This document shows, piece after piece, positions 42,435 through 52,639 of a stretch of 64,000 nucleotides of DNA; position 1 is the stretch's first letter, and every line of letters starts with the position of its first letter. The DNA lies in contig NC_080177.1 of the NCBI RefSeq assembly GCF_950295315.1, positions 77,030,096 through 77,094,095 of the forward strand, in the 5' to 3' direction. Below the pieces are notes generated by a model, which ran no database searches, was not told where the DNA came from, and saw only the letters and a program-made list of their open reading frames with translations. A program made the translations under genes and the position numbers. Origin of the DNA: Erinaceus europaeus. Its lineage: Eukaryota > Chordata > Mammalia > Eulipotyphla > Erinaceidae.

Positions 42435-43043
42435 GGAATATCAAAGAAGATCACCTGAGACTACGACAAGACGAGACAAGGACTACTTTGGGAACCCACC
42501 AAGTCACAGGTAAGAGGAAATACATGTGGCTCCTGAACAGAGAGGAGCCTAAGGAGAGATTCCGGGGTTAAAGCCTGTATCTACTCCCAAGGCTGGTAAC
42601 AGTCTGGCAGTTTGCCGTTTGAGTAGCCACCTCCAGTCTGTTTTACCAACAAAAAGACCACTGAAGGGAAGAGAGGACTGACTCCCCTAAGGCTCACCAA
42701 ATGCAACTCCTGTCTTGGATGGAGCTTGAAGAAATCATATTAAGTGAAATAAGTCAGAAACAGAAGGACGAATATGGGATGATCTCACTCACAGACAGAA
42801 GGTGAAAAAGAAGATCAGAAGAGAAAACTCAAGTAGAACCTGAACTGGAGTTGGTGTGTTGCACCAAAGTAAAAGACTCTGGGGTGGGTGGGGGGGACAA
42901 CTGAGGTCCTGGAATAGGATGGCAGAGGACCTAGTGGGGGTTGTACTGTTGTGCGGAAAACTTGAGAAATGTTATGCATGTACAAACTATTGTATTTACT
43001 GTCGAATGCAAAACATTAATCCCCCAATAAAGAAATTTTTTAA
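42435..43043 (+). mobile_element. Chimeric L1 insertion (probable 5' UTR joined to 3' end)
   Basis: TSD AAGAATTTGCTGCAA at 42,420-42,434 and 43,044-43,058 shows one 609-bp insertion. From about 42,710 it matches the L1 at 33,325-33,650 (TGGATGGAGCTTGAAGAAAT, GGATGGCAGAGGACCTAGTG, CCCCCAATAAAGAAA). The first 275 bp have no counterpart there and I take them to be L1 5' UTR (GGAACCCACCAAGTCACAG followed by GTAAGAGG, a good splice donor). ORF1 and nearly all of ORF2 are missing, by splicing or internal deletion of the template RNA. Confidence 0.8.
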
Positions 43044-43058
43044 AAGAATTTGCTGCAA

Positions 43059-45050
43059 AAGAAACTTAGTGCCTCAACAATGATCTGTGCCCAATAAAAA
43101 TTCAGAAATTGTTGCAGCATGACTAAAAAAAAAACAAAACACCCAATACATCTTTTAAAAATTAATCTATTAAGACTTTGATGGGTTATAAATCAGCAGA
43201 AATAATCAAAATCATTGTCACAGTACAGGTCAAACTCACTCTAGGCTAGAGACACTCAACAGTGACTTTCTTATTTTTCTGTTACCGTTTACAAGCTTAA
43301 CAGGGTAAACTTAAGAGGCTGCTGGATGATCGAGTTGTGGCCCAACTTTACTTCACCTTCCCAGCTACTTACCTACAAATCTCACAAGCAAGCAGTGCTA
43401 GCAAACTGGCCTGCGGCAAGGCAAAGGGAAGGATTTGTACACACTATTCAAAAAGTCACTATTATATGAAATGTGCTTTATGTAGACTCTTACAGCAAGG
43501 AGGAAACCAATTTTTCATTGATAATACAAAAAGATTCCTTTCTTTCATTCAGCTTAAACAATTCACCATCGCCCTTTAAAAAAATATATATCCACCCACT
43601 TCTGGCCCTCATTTTGGTCTTTCATTTCCGAACTCTGATGATACTCAAGGGGCACTTAGTACAGGTTCGTTCTCCCTCTCTCTCTCTCTCATACATGTTC
43701 TCTTACACTGTTCTTTTTTACACACCTTTTTTCTCATTAATCAGATGACAAGTGCCTTGAAAGTTTATGCATTTTGGCAAGCAAGAAGACAACAAAAGAA
43801 TGGTAAAGAGATAAACACTCCTCTACCACTTAGTTCTTTTTGCAAGGCTAATGTTAAAATGACTTTGTTTCTGTGGGTCAGCGTATATCATGATCTCAAC
43901 CACAGTTCATGGTAATCTGACATCACTATATTGACTCTGAGGACTCAGTTAAGTTCAAGTTTCTACTTATACTTCAGTAGACTGCAGAATATAACAATCA
44001 TTCAGTGGGAGAGTTTTAACTTTAGTAGTTGTCGAATAATTTACATCTAAAGCCCAATGTACCTTAGTTTTGTTTTTTTTTTCAACTTCATTTTAGAGCA
44101 AAAATAACATGGTGTGGGTCATCAAAAACTTAAGAATTCACAAAGTTCCTTCTTGTGAAGGAATGTTAAGGTCCTGTCTTAATAGCAACAAGTTACCTCT
44201 AATTTACCAGAGATGCCAGATGCTCATTTTATAGGCAGATTTCATAAGACTTACATTTAATTATAAATTGTTAGAACTACATTTGGCAAGGGAAGATTAT
44301 CTCTCAGATGTTGAGAATAACAGGAGAAGACTCATTCTACTTCATTCTTCCTAGGAGAGATTGACTGAAATCATTTCAGTTAAAGTGATTTGAATAGTTA
44401 ATTTTTTTCTTGGTAAAAAGGGCAAGTACATCTTCTGAAAGGTACTGCTTCTACTTCTTTCAGAGAAGGGAGAGTATAGTACTCAGAAGACAGAAAATAG
44501 TATACAAAATCAGAATGATGCTCTGTACATTGCAGGTACATTCACAGAGCTGTAGCAAAATGGTCATTTTTACTACAAGGAATTTTACTAATTTGAAAGC
44601 CTATCCTGCTGTGCTAACTCCAGGAACTAAGCTGTATAAGCTCTCAGTGTATCATATATATATATGATATAATATATAAAATACTACAGAATATATTATA
44701 TTAATGTATAATCTGTATAAGCTCTCAATGTAATACATATAATCTGTAGTAAGAAACCTTGCTCCTAATATTACCTAGTTTGCTTAATGGTGCAGGGAAA
44801 CTCCTATGATGACCTGATCAGAAAGCAGAAATGTAATTAAGAGAAGTAGGCAAAGACTGGCAAGCTATTCCTATAAGTTAGGCTTGGGGGGGGGGGTGCA
44901 TATTCAGTATCTGTATAATTTTGTTTTATATTTTAATTTCACAACATGTAAAAGTAGAAAAACCATTCTTCACTCATAAGGAATACAAAAATGTGCTGTG
45001 GTCCTATTCTGCCAATCTTGACTTTAGTGTTCAATGGGAATGATCTATTT
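43059..45050. other. Long SINE-free stretch
   Basis: Two kb without a SINE. Contains a TC run (43,672-43,690), an AT-rich block with a duplicated CTGTATAAGCTCTCA (44,632 and 44,712) and a G-run (44,887-44,896). No convincing exon. Confidence 0.5.
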
Positions 45051-45071
45051 TTGTGCTGTCCAATATGGTAG

Positions 45072-45254
45072 CCACTTCTTCTTCTTCTAGCGTTTGCCCT
45101 TCTTCCGTAGCCAGTCAACAGGTCAGGTTGAAAGCTGTCAGGAGCTGCTTGTTGCTGGCTTTGAAAGTGACTGGGATCCATGTGGATTCAGTCGGCTAGG
45201 AAGGATCCTCAGTTTCCCCAATGAATGGGTACTCACAGGATGCACCACGACTGA
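45072..45254 (-). mobile_element. Short retroelement sharing the 53,071 tail
   Basis: Read on the minus strand it ends TTGACTGGCTACGGAAGAAG then GGCAAACGCTAGAAGAAGAA, matching the end of the insert at 53,071-53,612 (CTGACTGGCTGCGGAAGAAG ... GCTAGAAGAAGG). Upstream of about 60 shared bases the two diverge or align only weakly. It interrupts the hAT fossil after GGTAGCCACT. It is either a diverged 3' fragment of the same LINE or a SINE that borrowed its tail. Confidence 0.7.
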
Positions 45255-45327
45255 CCACGTGTGTCTACTGAACATTTGCTAATGCAACTGAGGAACTGAA
45301 TTTTCATTTGATTTTAGTTAACTTTAG

Positions 45328-45460
45328 GGCTGGAAAGATAGCAAAATGTTTATGCAAAACATCTTTCATGCCTGAAGCTCTGAGATGTCAAGTTCAACCC
45401 CCAGCACCACCATAAGCCAGAGGTGAGCTATGCTCTGGTAAAATAAATGAATAGTAATTA
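45328..45460 (+). mobile_element. Type D SINE nested in hAT fossil
   Basis: GGGCTGGAAAGATAGCAAAA to TATGCTCTGGTAAAATAAAT; flanks AGTTAACTTTA and AGTTAATTTTA look like a diverged TSD. Confidence 0.85.
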
Positions 45461-45524
45461 GAGTTAATTTTAAACATTCACATGTGCACAGTGGCTACTA
45501 TTCTGAACAGCACAGGTCTAGAGG

Positions 45525-46430
45525 ACCAGCAATAAGCTACAAAGAGTCAGAGAAATCTCTGGATGTCTACGTCTCCCCAAAACACACTAAGGGTTTGGGC
45601 AAGAAATAAGTCGAGTTTAAGTAACTGTTATTAATGATAGCCTCCAATTTTTAAGTCAAGCATTGTGCATCAATTCAAATACTACAAGGAGAGGAAAATA
45701 CTGTATAAGAAAGCTGAAGCAAGGTTAGTTGGTACTTCACAAATTATCAGTATGACATCGCTTCAATGTTTTGGCAAAACAGAATTCTGGTGTTGAGAGA
45801 ATAAGTCTAAAGGGCTTTGAGTTGTAACACACACAGTGCTTTTCTTTTTAATGGAAGTAACACAATTTCTACACTCAATTTGCATACAGTCTTCTATTGA
45901 AGACAGATGCAACTAAAATTAGGTTTCCGTTTGCCTGAGAAGACAACTGATTTCTCCCATCACTGACCTGAAATGCTCCTGGAAAATTGCTTTCCTTCAC
46001 TCATCACACTGCCACTCCCAGCGAAGCCCCGAAAGTTCATGAGGCACAAACCTGCTTTGTTAGTCAAGCTGTTACACAAGAAACCTAAGTCCTCATTTTC
46101 TCGTGCGGACAAATCATTTCCCAGGTCCATTAATGCATTCATAACTTGACTCTTGGAACTTCTGAAGTAGAAAATTAGGGGAGAAAACACTCATTCAACT
46201 TGAGAGGAAGCCTCCAGTCAATGCCTTAGACAACATCCATTCAGAGCTATTTATTTTCTCCACCTATCTGGGACAACAATAAGCCTCATTTAGCTAAGCA
46301 AAGAGTTTAAAATAACAGCTGAGTGCCTACTATTACATGTATGTCCTGCTGATAAGCCAACAAGGAGACTTACACCACCACACCTTCACCCCAAATTTCA
46401 CGGCCAATATTTCCAGTTCTTTAAATTTTT
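45525..46430. other. SINE-free stretch around candidate exon
   Basis: About 900 bp without a SINE. Apart from the exon-like interval at 45,968-46,161, I see nothing recognisable. Confidence 0.5.
45968..46161 (-). CDS. Candidate internal exon, gene unknown
   Basis: On the minus strand a branch-point-like CCTAAT and the pyrimidine run TTTTCTACTTCAG (ending at 46,162) precede 194 bp that stay open in one frame, followed by the donor CAG/GTCAGT at 45,967. The in-frame peptide includes SQVMNALMDLGNDLSAREN and GLCLMNFRGFAGSGS, with mixed composition and no low complexity. Phase is 1 nt in, 1 nt out. No family recognised. The frame stops 2 codons into the putative intron, as a real exon edge would. 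Chance remains a serious alternative. Confidence 0.28.
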
Positions 46431-46758
46431 ACCTTATTTTATTTGAGAGAAAATCAGAATGTCACTCTGGCATATGTGATGCTAGGAATCAGACTTTTTT
46501 TTTTTTTTAATTCTTTTATTGGGGGATTAATGTTTTACAGTCAACAGTAAATACAATAGTTTGTACATGCAAAACACTCATCATTCTTTCCACACAACAA
46601 TACAAGTGAGGACTAGGTCCCCTGTCATCCTCTTCCAGGACCTGTACTCTCCGTCCCCCCCCACCACCCAGAGTCTTTTACTTTGGTGCAATACACCAAC
46701 TCCAGTAGGAATCAAACTTTTAAATCCAGAACTTTAGCACCATGCCAGTGTTCATCCA
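46430..46758 (-). mobile_element. Old type C SINE split by L1
   Basis: CAGAATGTCACTCTGGCATA on the left and TAAATCCAGAACTTTAGCAC on the right rejoin across the L1 insertion. Confidence 0.7.
46499..46705 (-). mobile_element. Short L1 3' end
   Basis: Poly-T, then TTATTGGGGGATTAATGTTT, CAGTAAATACAATAGTTTGT and CAATACACCAACTCCAG: an inverted 200-bp L1 3' end. TSD TAGGAATCAGACTTTT / TAGGAATCAAACTTTT at 46,483-46,498 and 46,706-46,721. Confidence 0.93.
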
Positions 46759-46759
46759 A

Positions 46760-47003
46760 TTGCCAGCAGGGTTATCACTGGTGTATGGTGCCTGCACCAA
46801 GACTCGACTGCTCCTAGTGGGATCCCCCCCCCCCCCGTTCTCTTTTGGTAGAGGTGAGACAGAGCTAAACAGAGAGAAAGGACACCTGCAGCAATGCTCC
46901 ACTGGGGAGTGAGGACTGGGGACTGGGGACTGAGGGCTTGAACCTGGGTCCTTGTACATGGCAACTATGTTCTGTACCAGGTGAGTCATCACTTGAACCT
47001 CAG
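46760..47003 (-). mobile_element. Type B' SINE
   Basis: CAGCAGGGTTATCACTGGTG module, a C-run, then an eroded B body with GGGGACT units (46,914-46,934) and a CCAGGTGAGTCATCACTTGA head. Confidence 0.75.
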
Positions 47004-47379
47004 TATTTTCAATCTCTAGACAGTCCTGGGATGAAGATCATCATTCCTAGGAAAGGAAAATCACCTCATGCAAAATCACAGACTAAATTAGAGAACACAA
47101 TTAGTGAGTGAGACCAGTTGGCATAATCAGTATTCATGCATAATGTTCAGGGCATGGTCTTCCAAGTGTGTAGAATTGGTGTATCATACAGTGAAATTTT
47201 ATGCCATCAACACAGACCTATACACGCTGCTCTGGAAAGACATCCAAGATAAATTATAGGGGTAAAAGAAAATCACAAAACAGTATACATATCAACTCCA
47301 TATGTATATGAAATCATATCTAAACTTGATTTACACCATTTGGTGCAATAAAAAAATTAAATCAAGAGCTTACGTTGTT
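47004..47379. other. Unique stretch
   Basis: Nothing recognised. Confidence 0.5.
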
Positions 47380-47507
47380 TTTTTCTTTTCTTCAAACCAG
47401 AGTACTGCTCAACTGTGCTTTTGGTGGTGCTGGGGACTGAATCTGGGGCTTCGGAGCCTCAGGCACAAGAGTCTTTTTGCATAACCATTATGCTGTCTCC
47501 CCAGCCC
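47380..47507 (-). mobile_element. Type D SINE
   Basis: GAGTACTGCTCAACTGTGCT, GACTGAATCTGGGGCTTCGG, ATAACCATTATGCTGTCTCC. Confidence 0.88.
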
Positions 47508-47589
47508 CTATATTATTTAAGTTTAAAATGATCCTTCAGAAGCCTAAAGAGATCTCTACAGTGACTCTCTAGGAGATCAAGATGTAGTG

Positions 47590-47702
47590 GAGCCGGGGAG
47601 ACAGCATAATGGTCATACAAAAGACTTTCATGCCTGAGGCTCTAAGGTCTCAGGTTCAATCCTCAGTACCACTATAAGCCAGAGCTTATGGTAAAAAAAA
47701 AG
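47590..47702 (+). mobile_element. Type D SINE
   Basis: GGAGCCGGGGAGACAGCATA, GGTTCAATCCTCAGTACCAC, TAAGCCAGAGCTTATGG. A GGGA-rich run follows at 47,724-47,757. Confidence 0.88.
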
Positions 47703-47759
47703 ATAGATATATAGATAAAATAGGGAGACGGGAAGGGGGAGAGAGGGAGGGAGGAAAGA

Positions 47760-48049
47760 TGTGGCAGTCTTTCTATGTTACAGTATTACTGATTACTTAA
47801 ATAAAAGTCAAAGCTATTCCCTTTGTACTTAATGTCACTATAATGCCCCTAAGACTGCTCTTGACAATGAGGTTCTTTAATCGAAGTGAGAGAGAAAAAA
47901 TTCACATGACAGTAGTACAAAACTGGAGGGGGGAGAATAAGGCACATTTCAAATAAGACCTTGGTGGGACAAGACAATCTACAGGTGTTGTCCAGCTCCA
48001 GGGCTGTAAAGGTCCCAGGAGAGTCATCACATTTCAATTACCATCACTA
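47760..48049. other. Unique stretch
   Basis: Nothing recognised. Confidence 0.5.
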
Positions 48050-48760
48050 ACATTACTTATTACTTGGCCTGCTCCAGTCCCTACGGAAGGCAGCTTGTGC
48101 TGACAATACCCAGCCTCTTCTTGTAAAACAATTCATTAGGCAAAGCAGAACAGCTGGGGCAGCCGCGTGCCAGCTCTTCCAGCACGGCCCCACTGGGACC
48201 TCTGGCCCAGATTTCCCTATTGGTGAGGAAAAGCTACCACCCCTCTGACAGCTGTAGCATCCTCCAGAGACACTTCAGGTTTAATCAGTACTTCCTGCAC
48301 TGGAGAAGGCCGTTTGATTTCTAACATAAACTAATGGCCCTCCTCCTTTCAGCAGGTTACCTCAGATAGCAGATAAGAGGCTTTCCGGCATTTTTATCTT
48401 GTTCTAAAGCTCTAGAGCTAATGAGGCAGCAAAAGATACTGTCATAGAGCCCCTGTAGCTATATTATCCAATAAATAACTGTTTCCCAGTCAGCTTTAAA
48501 ATGGATGGAGGGGGTAAAAAAAGGGGCTTGCTATCGATCCCATTGAGGGTAAGAATTCAGCAGCTAGAAGTAGGGCGAAATCATGCGCATTTACAGGAGG
48601 CAAAGTAAAAATGCTACAAGAAAAATAAGGAGCTGTCTTTAAGTATTAAGAATAAATTGTTGATTTTTAACTATCTAAGCAGCAGCGATCTAATAGACTA
48701 ACTTGGCATTTGGGGTTGCTGTAAAAAGTGCTTCCAAAAGACTCTACCTATTTTCAGATA
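48050..48760. promoter_or_regulatory. Candidate conserved non-coding (enhancer) block
   Basis: SINE-free DNA with GC-balanced composition and recognisable motif classes: AACAATTCATTAGG, GGTTTAATCAGTACTTCC, CAGATAAGAGGC (GATA-like), GAGCTAATGAGGC, ATCATGCGCATTTAC. The texture is like deeply conserved enhancers. No frame is open through it. Inferred from sequence texture only. Confidence 0.38.
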
Positions 48761-49044
48761 TGTTGCCAAAAGTAGTTTTAGCAATCAGATTTAAAAAATT
48801 AACAATAAAGTCATAATAAAAGTAGGTTATTATCTAAGTAGATAATATTAGTGAAGGACTTTTTCAAATAGCAGTGAAGTTAATTTATTATATTAAGGAC
48901 TACAGATTCCCTGTAACTTGTAAATATTGCCAGATCCTACACCATAAGGTTCTGGAAAGAACTTAATCATTTATTTAACAATACTGGCTGTATGAGACAC
49001 CGTGAAAATAAAAATCTGCCCCTAGTTCAGGTTAACTGAATAAA
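48761..49044. other. Unique AT-rich stretch
   Basis: Nothing recognised. Confidence 0.45.
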
Positions 49045-49205
49045 ATTTTGCATATACAATATTTTTATTAGTAATTTAATTAAGGCTTACAAAGTCACAA
49101 GATTATAGAGAAATAGTTGCCCATCGCACCCACCACCATAGTTCTGTGCCCTTCCCACTCCTCCTAGATAGATTCTAGAGTCTATTCATTATTTTGGAAA
49201 ACATT
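49045..49205 (-). mobile_element. Repeat 'E', copy 3 (inverted 3' end)
   Basis: Reverse complement reads GCACAGAACTATGGTGGTGG, then TATAATCTTGTGACTTTGTA and ATTAAATTACTAATAAAAAT, aligning with 15,150-15,250. Confidence 0.65.
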
Positions 49206-49328
49206 CAGAAATAATAGAACAAAGTGTTGCCCAATACTTAACTAGAAAAATATAAAACAGTTCAAATCAAAACACAACCAGCAGATATAACTGATTTTTT
49301 TTAATTGACCATTAAAAATAGTCAACAC

Positions 49329-49389
49329 ATTTAGCTTTGCACAGTGGCAGTTATCATAGCAATGAGGCTTATTATTGCTAACTTTTCCC
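49329..49389 (+). pseudogene. Truncated U4 snRNA retropseudogene
   Basis: From 49,333: AGCTTTGCACAGTGGCAGT, then CATAGCAATGAGG, ATTATTGCTAA and CTTTTCCC follow human U4 snRNA (as I remember it) from its first base, with two short internal deletions and loss of everything after the CTTTTCCC motif. A perfect 15-bp TSD, AAAAATAGTCAACAC (49,314-49,328 and 49,390-49,404), proves retroposition. No poly-A separates it from the right repeat, apart from the A-run that starts the TSD. Confidence 0.88.
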
Positions 49390-49404
49390 AAAAATAGTCA
49401 ACAC

Positions 49405-49672
49405 TGGCGCTGGAAGCTAGCTCACCCAATAGAATGCTGACACACACAAGGATCCAGGATCTAGCTCCCTGGCTCCTCACCTGCAGGGGGGGGGGGTCAC
49501 TTCACAAGCATCGAAGCAGGTCTACAGGTATCTCTATTTCTCTCCTCCTCTCTCCTCTCAATTTCTCTGTCCTATTCAATAAAAAAATTTTTTTAATTGA
49601 AAAAATGGCCACCAGAAGCAGTGGATTTGTAGTGCAGGCACTGAGCACCAGCAATAACCCTGGAGGTAAAAA
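49405..49672 (+). mobile_element. Type A' SINE
   Basis: Eroded head (CTGGAAGCTAGCTCACCCAA), G-run in the body, module ATGGCCACCAGAAGCAGTGG ... GCAATAACCCTGGAGG. It starts right at the U4 target repeat. Confidence 0.85.
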
Positions 49673-49765
49673 AGAAAAGAAAGGGAAAGAAAGGAAGGGG
49701 AGGGGGGAGGGGAGGGAAAGGAAGGGAAGGGAAAAAGAGAGGCAAAGAAAAGAAAAGGAATATAG
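49673..49765. repeat. Purine-rich (GGAA/GAAA)n tract
   Basis: About 90 bp of G/A, grown from the A-tail of the preceding SINE. Confidence 0.9.
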
Positions 49766-50036
49766 CAAGGGAACAAGCAAAGTCAAATGAAAACAATATT
49801 GGTCTTCAACTGCAGAACTGAGGTTATCGAGAGGGGCTGGAGGGAGGAGAGAGCTGTAAGAGTACAGAGGGTCCAGTGGGCTTTGGCGAAGGGATGCTGG
49901 CCAGTTGGTAAGGGGGTAAGGTATGGTAATGTATTTGCAAGAAATGAGAAACTGTACTTCTCAAACAACAACAAAAATTATGTCTTATAAATCATGGTTA
50001 CCACAGAAACAAAACTATATTACTATTCTTATTATT

Positions 50037-50250
50037 CGTACCAGGGTTATCACTAGGGCTTGGTGCCTGCACTATGAATCCACCACTCCTGGCAAATCCT
50101 CCACTCTGCTCGAGAAAAAGAAAGACACCTGCAGACCTGCTTCACTATTTGTGAAGGGATCCCCCCCACAGGTGCGAACCAGGAGCCTGAACGTAGGTTC
50201 TTGAACATGGCAACGTGTGTGCCCAACCACGCGCACCATCGCCTGTCCCC
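50037..50250 (-). mobile_element. Type B' SINE
   Basis: CCAGGGTTATCACTAGGGCT module, shortened body, CACGCGCACCATCGCCTGTC head. Confidence 0.82.
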
Positions 50251-50256
50251 ACCCCC

Positions 50257-50403
50257 AGCTGTAATCTATTAAGGTCAATGTTAGAAGCTGTAGTTTATTA
50301 AGGTCAATGTTAGAAGCTGTAGTTTATTAAGGTCAATGTTAGAAGCTGTAGTTTATTAAGGTCAATATTAGAAGCTGTACTTTATTAAGGTCAATGTAAG
50401 AAG
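50257..50403. repeat. 29-bp minisatellite, about five units
   Basis: Units at 50,257, 50,286, 50,315, 50,344 and 50,373, each AGCTGTAGTTTATTAAGGTC plus AATGTTAGA with one or two changes. Confidence 0.95.
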
Positions 50404-50750
50404 TTTACAATTTCTTCAGGGCCTTGCCCCCTAGAGATTTTTGAAAAGCTAAAATTTCCAGTGTTTACCTCCTTGGAAAAATAGTTCTCAGCACCACAAT
50501 CACAGCGAACATAAAGAGCTTGCAGATCTCATAAAAGGATTGGCGGCATCCATTCCCTCACTATTTACAGAGTACCAAACATACTAGTACAACAGAGAAG
50601 GTTAATTCCTGACCTCTGCTTACAATTCACACAGTATAATCAACAAATCATAGAAATATCTAGTTCACAAATGTTCGTCCATACAGATACATCAAAAACC
50701 AGTAATTCTGAGCTGCTTTTTCAAAATAAGCACTATCCCAAATTCTTTGT
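50404..50750. other. Unique stretch
   Basis: Nothing recognised. Confidence 0.5.
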
Positions 50751-50763
50751 CTACATAGTTTTT

Positions 50764-50996
50764 TTTTATTTGGTTTCCCTTTTGCTGCCCTTGTTTATTT
50801 TTTATTGTTGTTGCAGTTATTGTAGTTATTAACGTCGTCGTTGTTAGATAGGACAGAGAGAAATGGAGAGAGGAGGGAGAGAAAGATAGATACCTGTGAA
50901 GCGACTCCCCTGCAGGTGGGGAGCCGGGGGCTTGAACCGGGATCCTCGTGCTTCGAGCCACGTGCGCTTAACCCGCGGCGCTACCGCCAGACTCCC
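50764..50996 (-). mobile_element. Type A SINE with TSD
   Basis: CTACATAGTTTTT at 50,751-50,763 and 50,997-51,009. The body lacks the CACCTGCAGACCTGCTTC segment. CpG-rich head (CGTGCGCTTAACCCGCGGCG). Confidence 0.92.
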
Positions 50997-51009
50997 TACA
51001 TAGTTTTTC

Positions 51010-51360
51010 CTTTTCTCTTTCCTTCCTTTTTGCAGAGAATGGTTGCTGGTAATCCAAATATCCATTCTATTTTTCTCCCTATTAACAGAACCTTAGCGTC
51101 AAGCAAACAGTTACAGCCCAGAATGAAAGGTTATATTCCTCTATGGCTAGGTTGGGCCAGGCGACAAAATTCAGTGGGACTGTCCGGAAGGGTTCTTATG
51201 TGGAGGAGCCAGTTGTGCGGCACACCCTTTTACCTTTCTCCTTTGCCACTCACATTCTTCTGACTTACAACTCAGGCTTGACAGCTTAAGCTGTAGCAGT
51301 CACGCTGAACCATGAGTTTCCTTTAAGACAGGAAAACTATTCAAGAAGAATGCGGAGTGG
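51010..51360. other. Unique stretch
   Basis: Nothing recognised. Confidence 0.5.
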
Positions 51361-51478
51361 AAATGGCCTGGGAGATGGCACAGTGGATGAAGCACTGAGC
51401 TTCTGAAGCTTGACCCCAGCATCACATGTGCCAGAATGATGCTCTGGTCCTGCCCCCCCCCCACCCCCATAATAAGGA
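51361..51478 (+). mobile_element. Type C SINE
   Basis: GGCCTGGGAGATGGCACAGT, CATGTGCCAGAATGATGCTC, then a C-run. Confidence 0.85.
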
Positions 51479-52638
51479 CACTGGGAAGCTGCCCTACCAA
51501 CCCGGGCCTGTCTACCTCTAGTCTCCCTGTTCATGGGGGAGAGGGGGTTTCTACTTTATGTAAACCACAATTCTTTTGGATTTTTTCTTTTATACAGGTG
51601 AACCTCATAGACTTGATGGCCACAATCTTTTAGCCTATAAATCTGGCAGTAGTTTAAGTTGTTAATTTCAATAATACCTTAATAGTACTTTAACAAAACT
51701 GAGGTTTTGTATCAGGAAATCTATATTTCTACCCTAAGCTGTAGGCTTTCTAGCCACAGGAGCTTAAGCTGTTGAAGTCATTTGGTTTCTTGTGCCTCGT
51801 TAAGTCTTTTACAATTTACTATCTGTTTCCCTCCCAGACATCTCTAACTGTTCCTTCTCCTTTGCATTTATTCCACCCTGTTTAGTACCTGCAACTGCAG
51901 TATTCAGAGTCTGCAGCAGATGCCTAGCTAGTCCTTTACCCACTCTTCCATTCTCTCCCGAGGCTACTATCAGATTTTTGAAAATGACTCCGGACTCTGG
52001 CCCTCCAGGTTTTCCATAATCCAACTCCCCCCTTTCCCCAACCACAGTTTCTGGGACTCTAGCGATGCATACTCAAAAGCTGCTTCCCATATGAAGTGTC
52101 TTCCTTCCTCTCAGATGCAAATATTAGCTAACATGTCTTACTTCATCTCTTCCAAGAGGTCTTCCTTGAATCCCTCTCATCCCCCACCCGCCGGGAATGT
52201 ACAGAACTCACACTAGCAGAGAGATGTGAGAAACTGTGAGAAATGAGCATGGTTGTGAGAAAGGACAGATCACACAGATGTATAAGACCAAGGTAAAGGT
52301 GCGGATTCATCTCAGGAGCTCTGGGAAATCACTGGTGGACTTTAAGAAGGGAATGAGGTCACAAGTCAATTTGCATTTCAAAAATATTACCCTGACTGCA
52401 GAGTGAAGTAGTTATTCAAGAAAAGATCAATTCTGTAGCTAATTCGGTTAGGAAAAGTGGAGAGTACCAGAAATAGATTAAAGAAGCTTGATAAAGTAGA
52501 CTTGTTGTAGAGAGGGAACTGGAGACTCAGTGTTCTAGAGAAAAGTAATGGCATTTGAGTGAATGTATACTCACAATAGGAAAATACCTGGCATTTACTA
52601 GAACAGTTCAGAATTTATGTGTGTGTAACAAACACTAT
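51479..52638. other. Unique stretch with probable L2 remnant
   Basis: 52,120-52,200 (CATCTCTTCCAAGAGGTCTT, CCTTGAATCCCTC) resembles an L2 3' region. 52,240-52,550 also looks like old repeat DNA, unnamed. No exon. Confidence 0.4.
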
Positions 52639-52639
52639 G

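Larger units (their letters stand above)
45053..45522. mobile_element. Ancient hAT (Charlie-like) fossil
   Basis: Ends are inverted relatives: GTGCTGTCCAATATGGTAGC on the left and GTGGCTACTATTCTGAACAG on the right. The inner part GCAACTGAGGAACTGAATTT is familiar from mammalian hAT repeats. No transposase. Two younger elements (45,072 and 45,328) account for much of its length. Confidence 0.6.

Noticed and set aside
50257..50403. CRISPR-like array of 29-bp repeats
   Set aside because: The repeats are directly adjacent without spacers, in a mammalian genome. It is a minisatellite.
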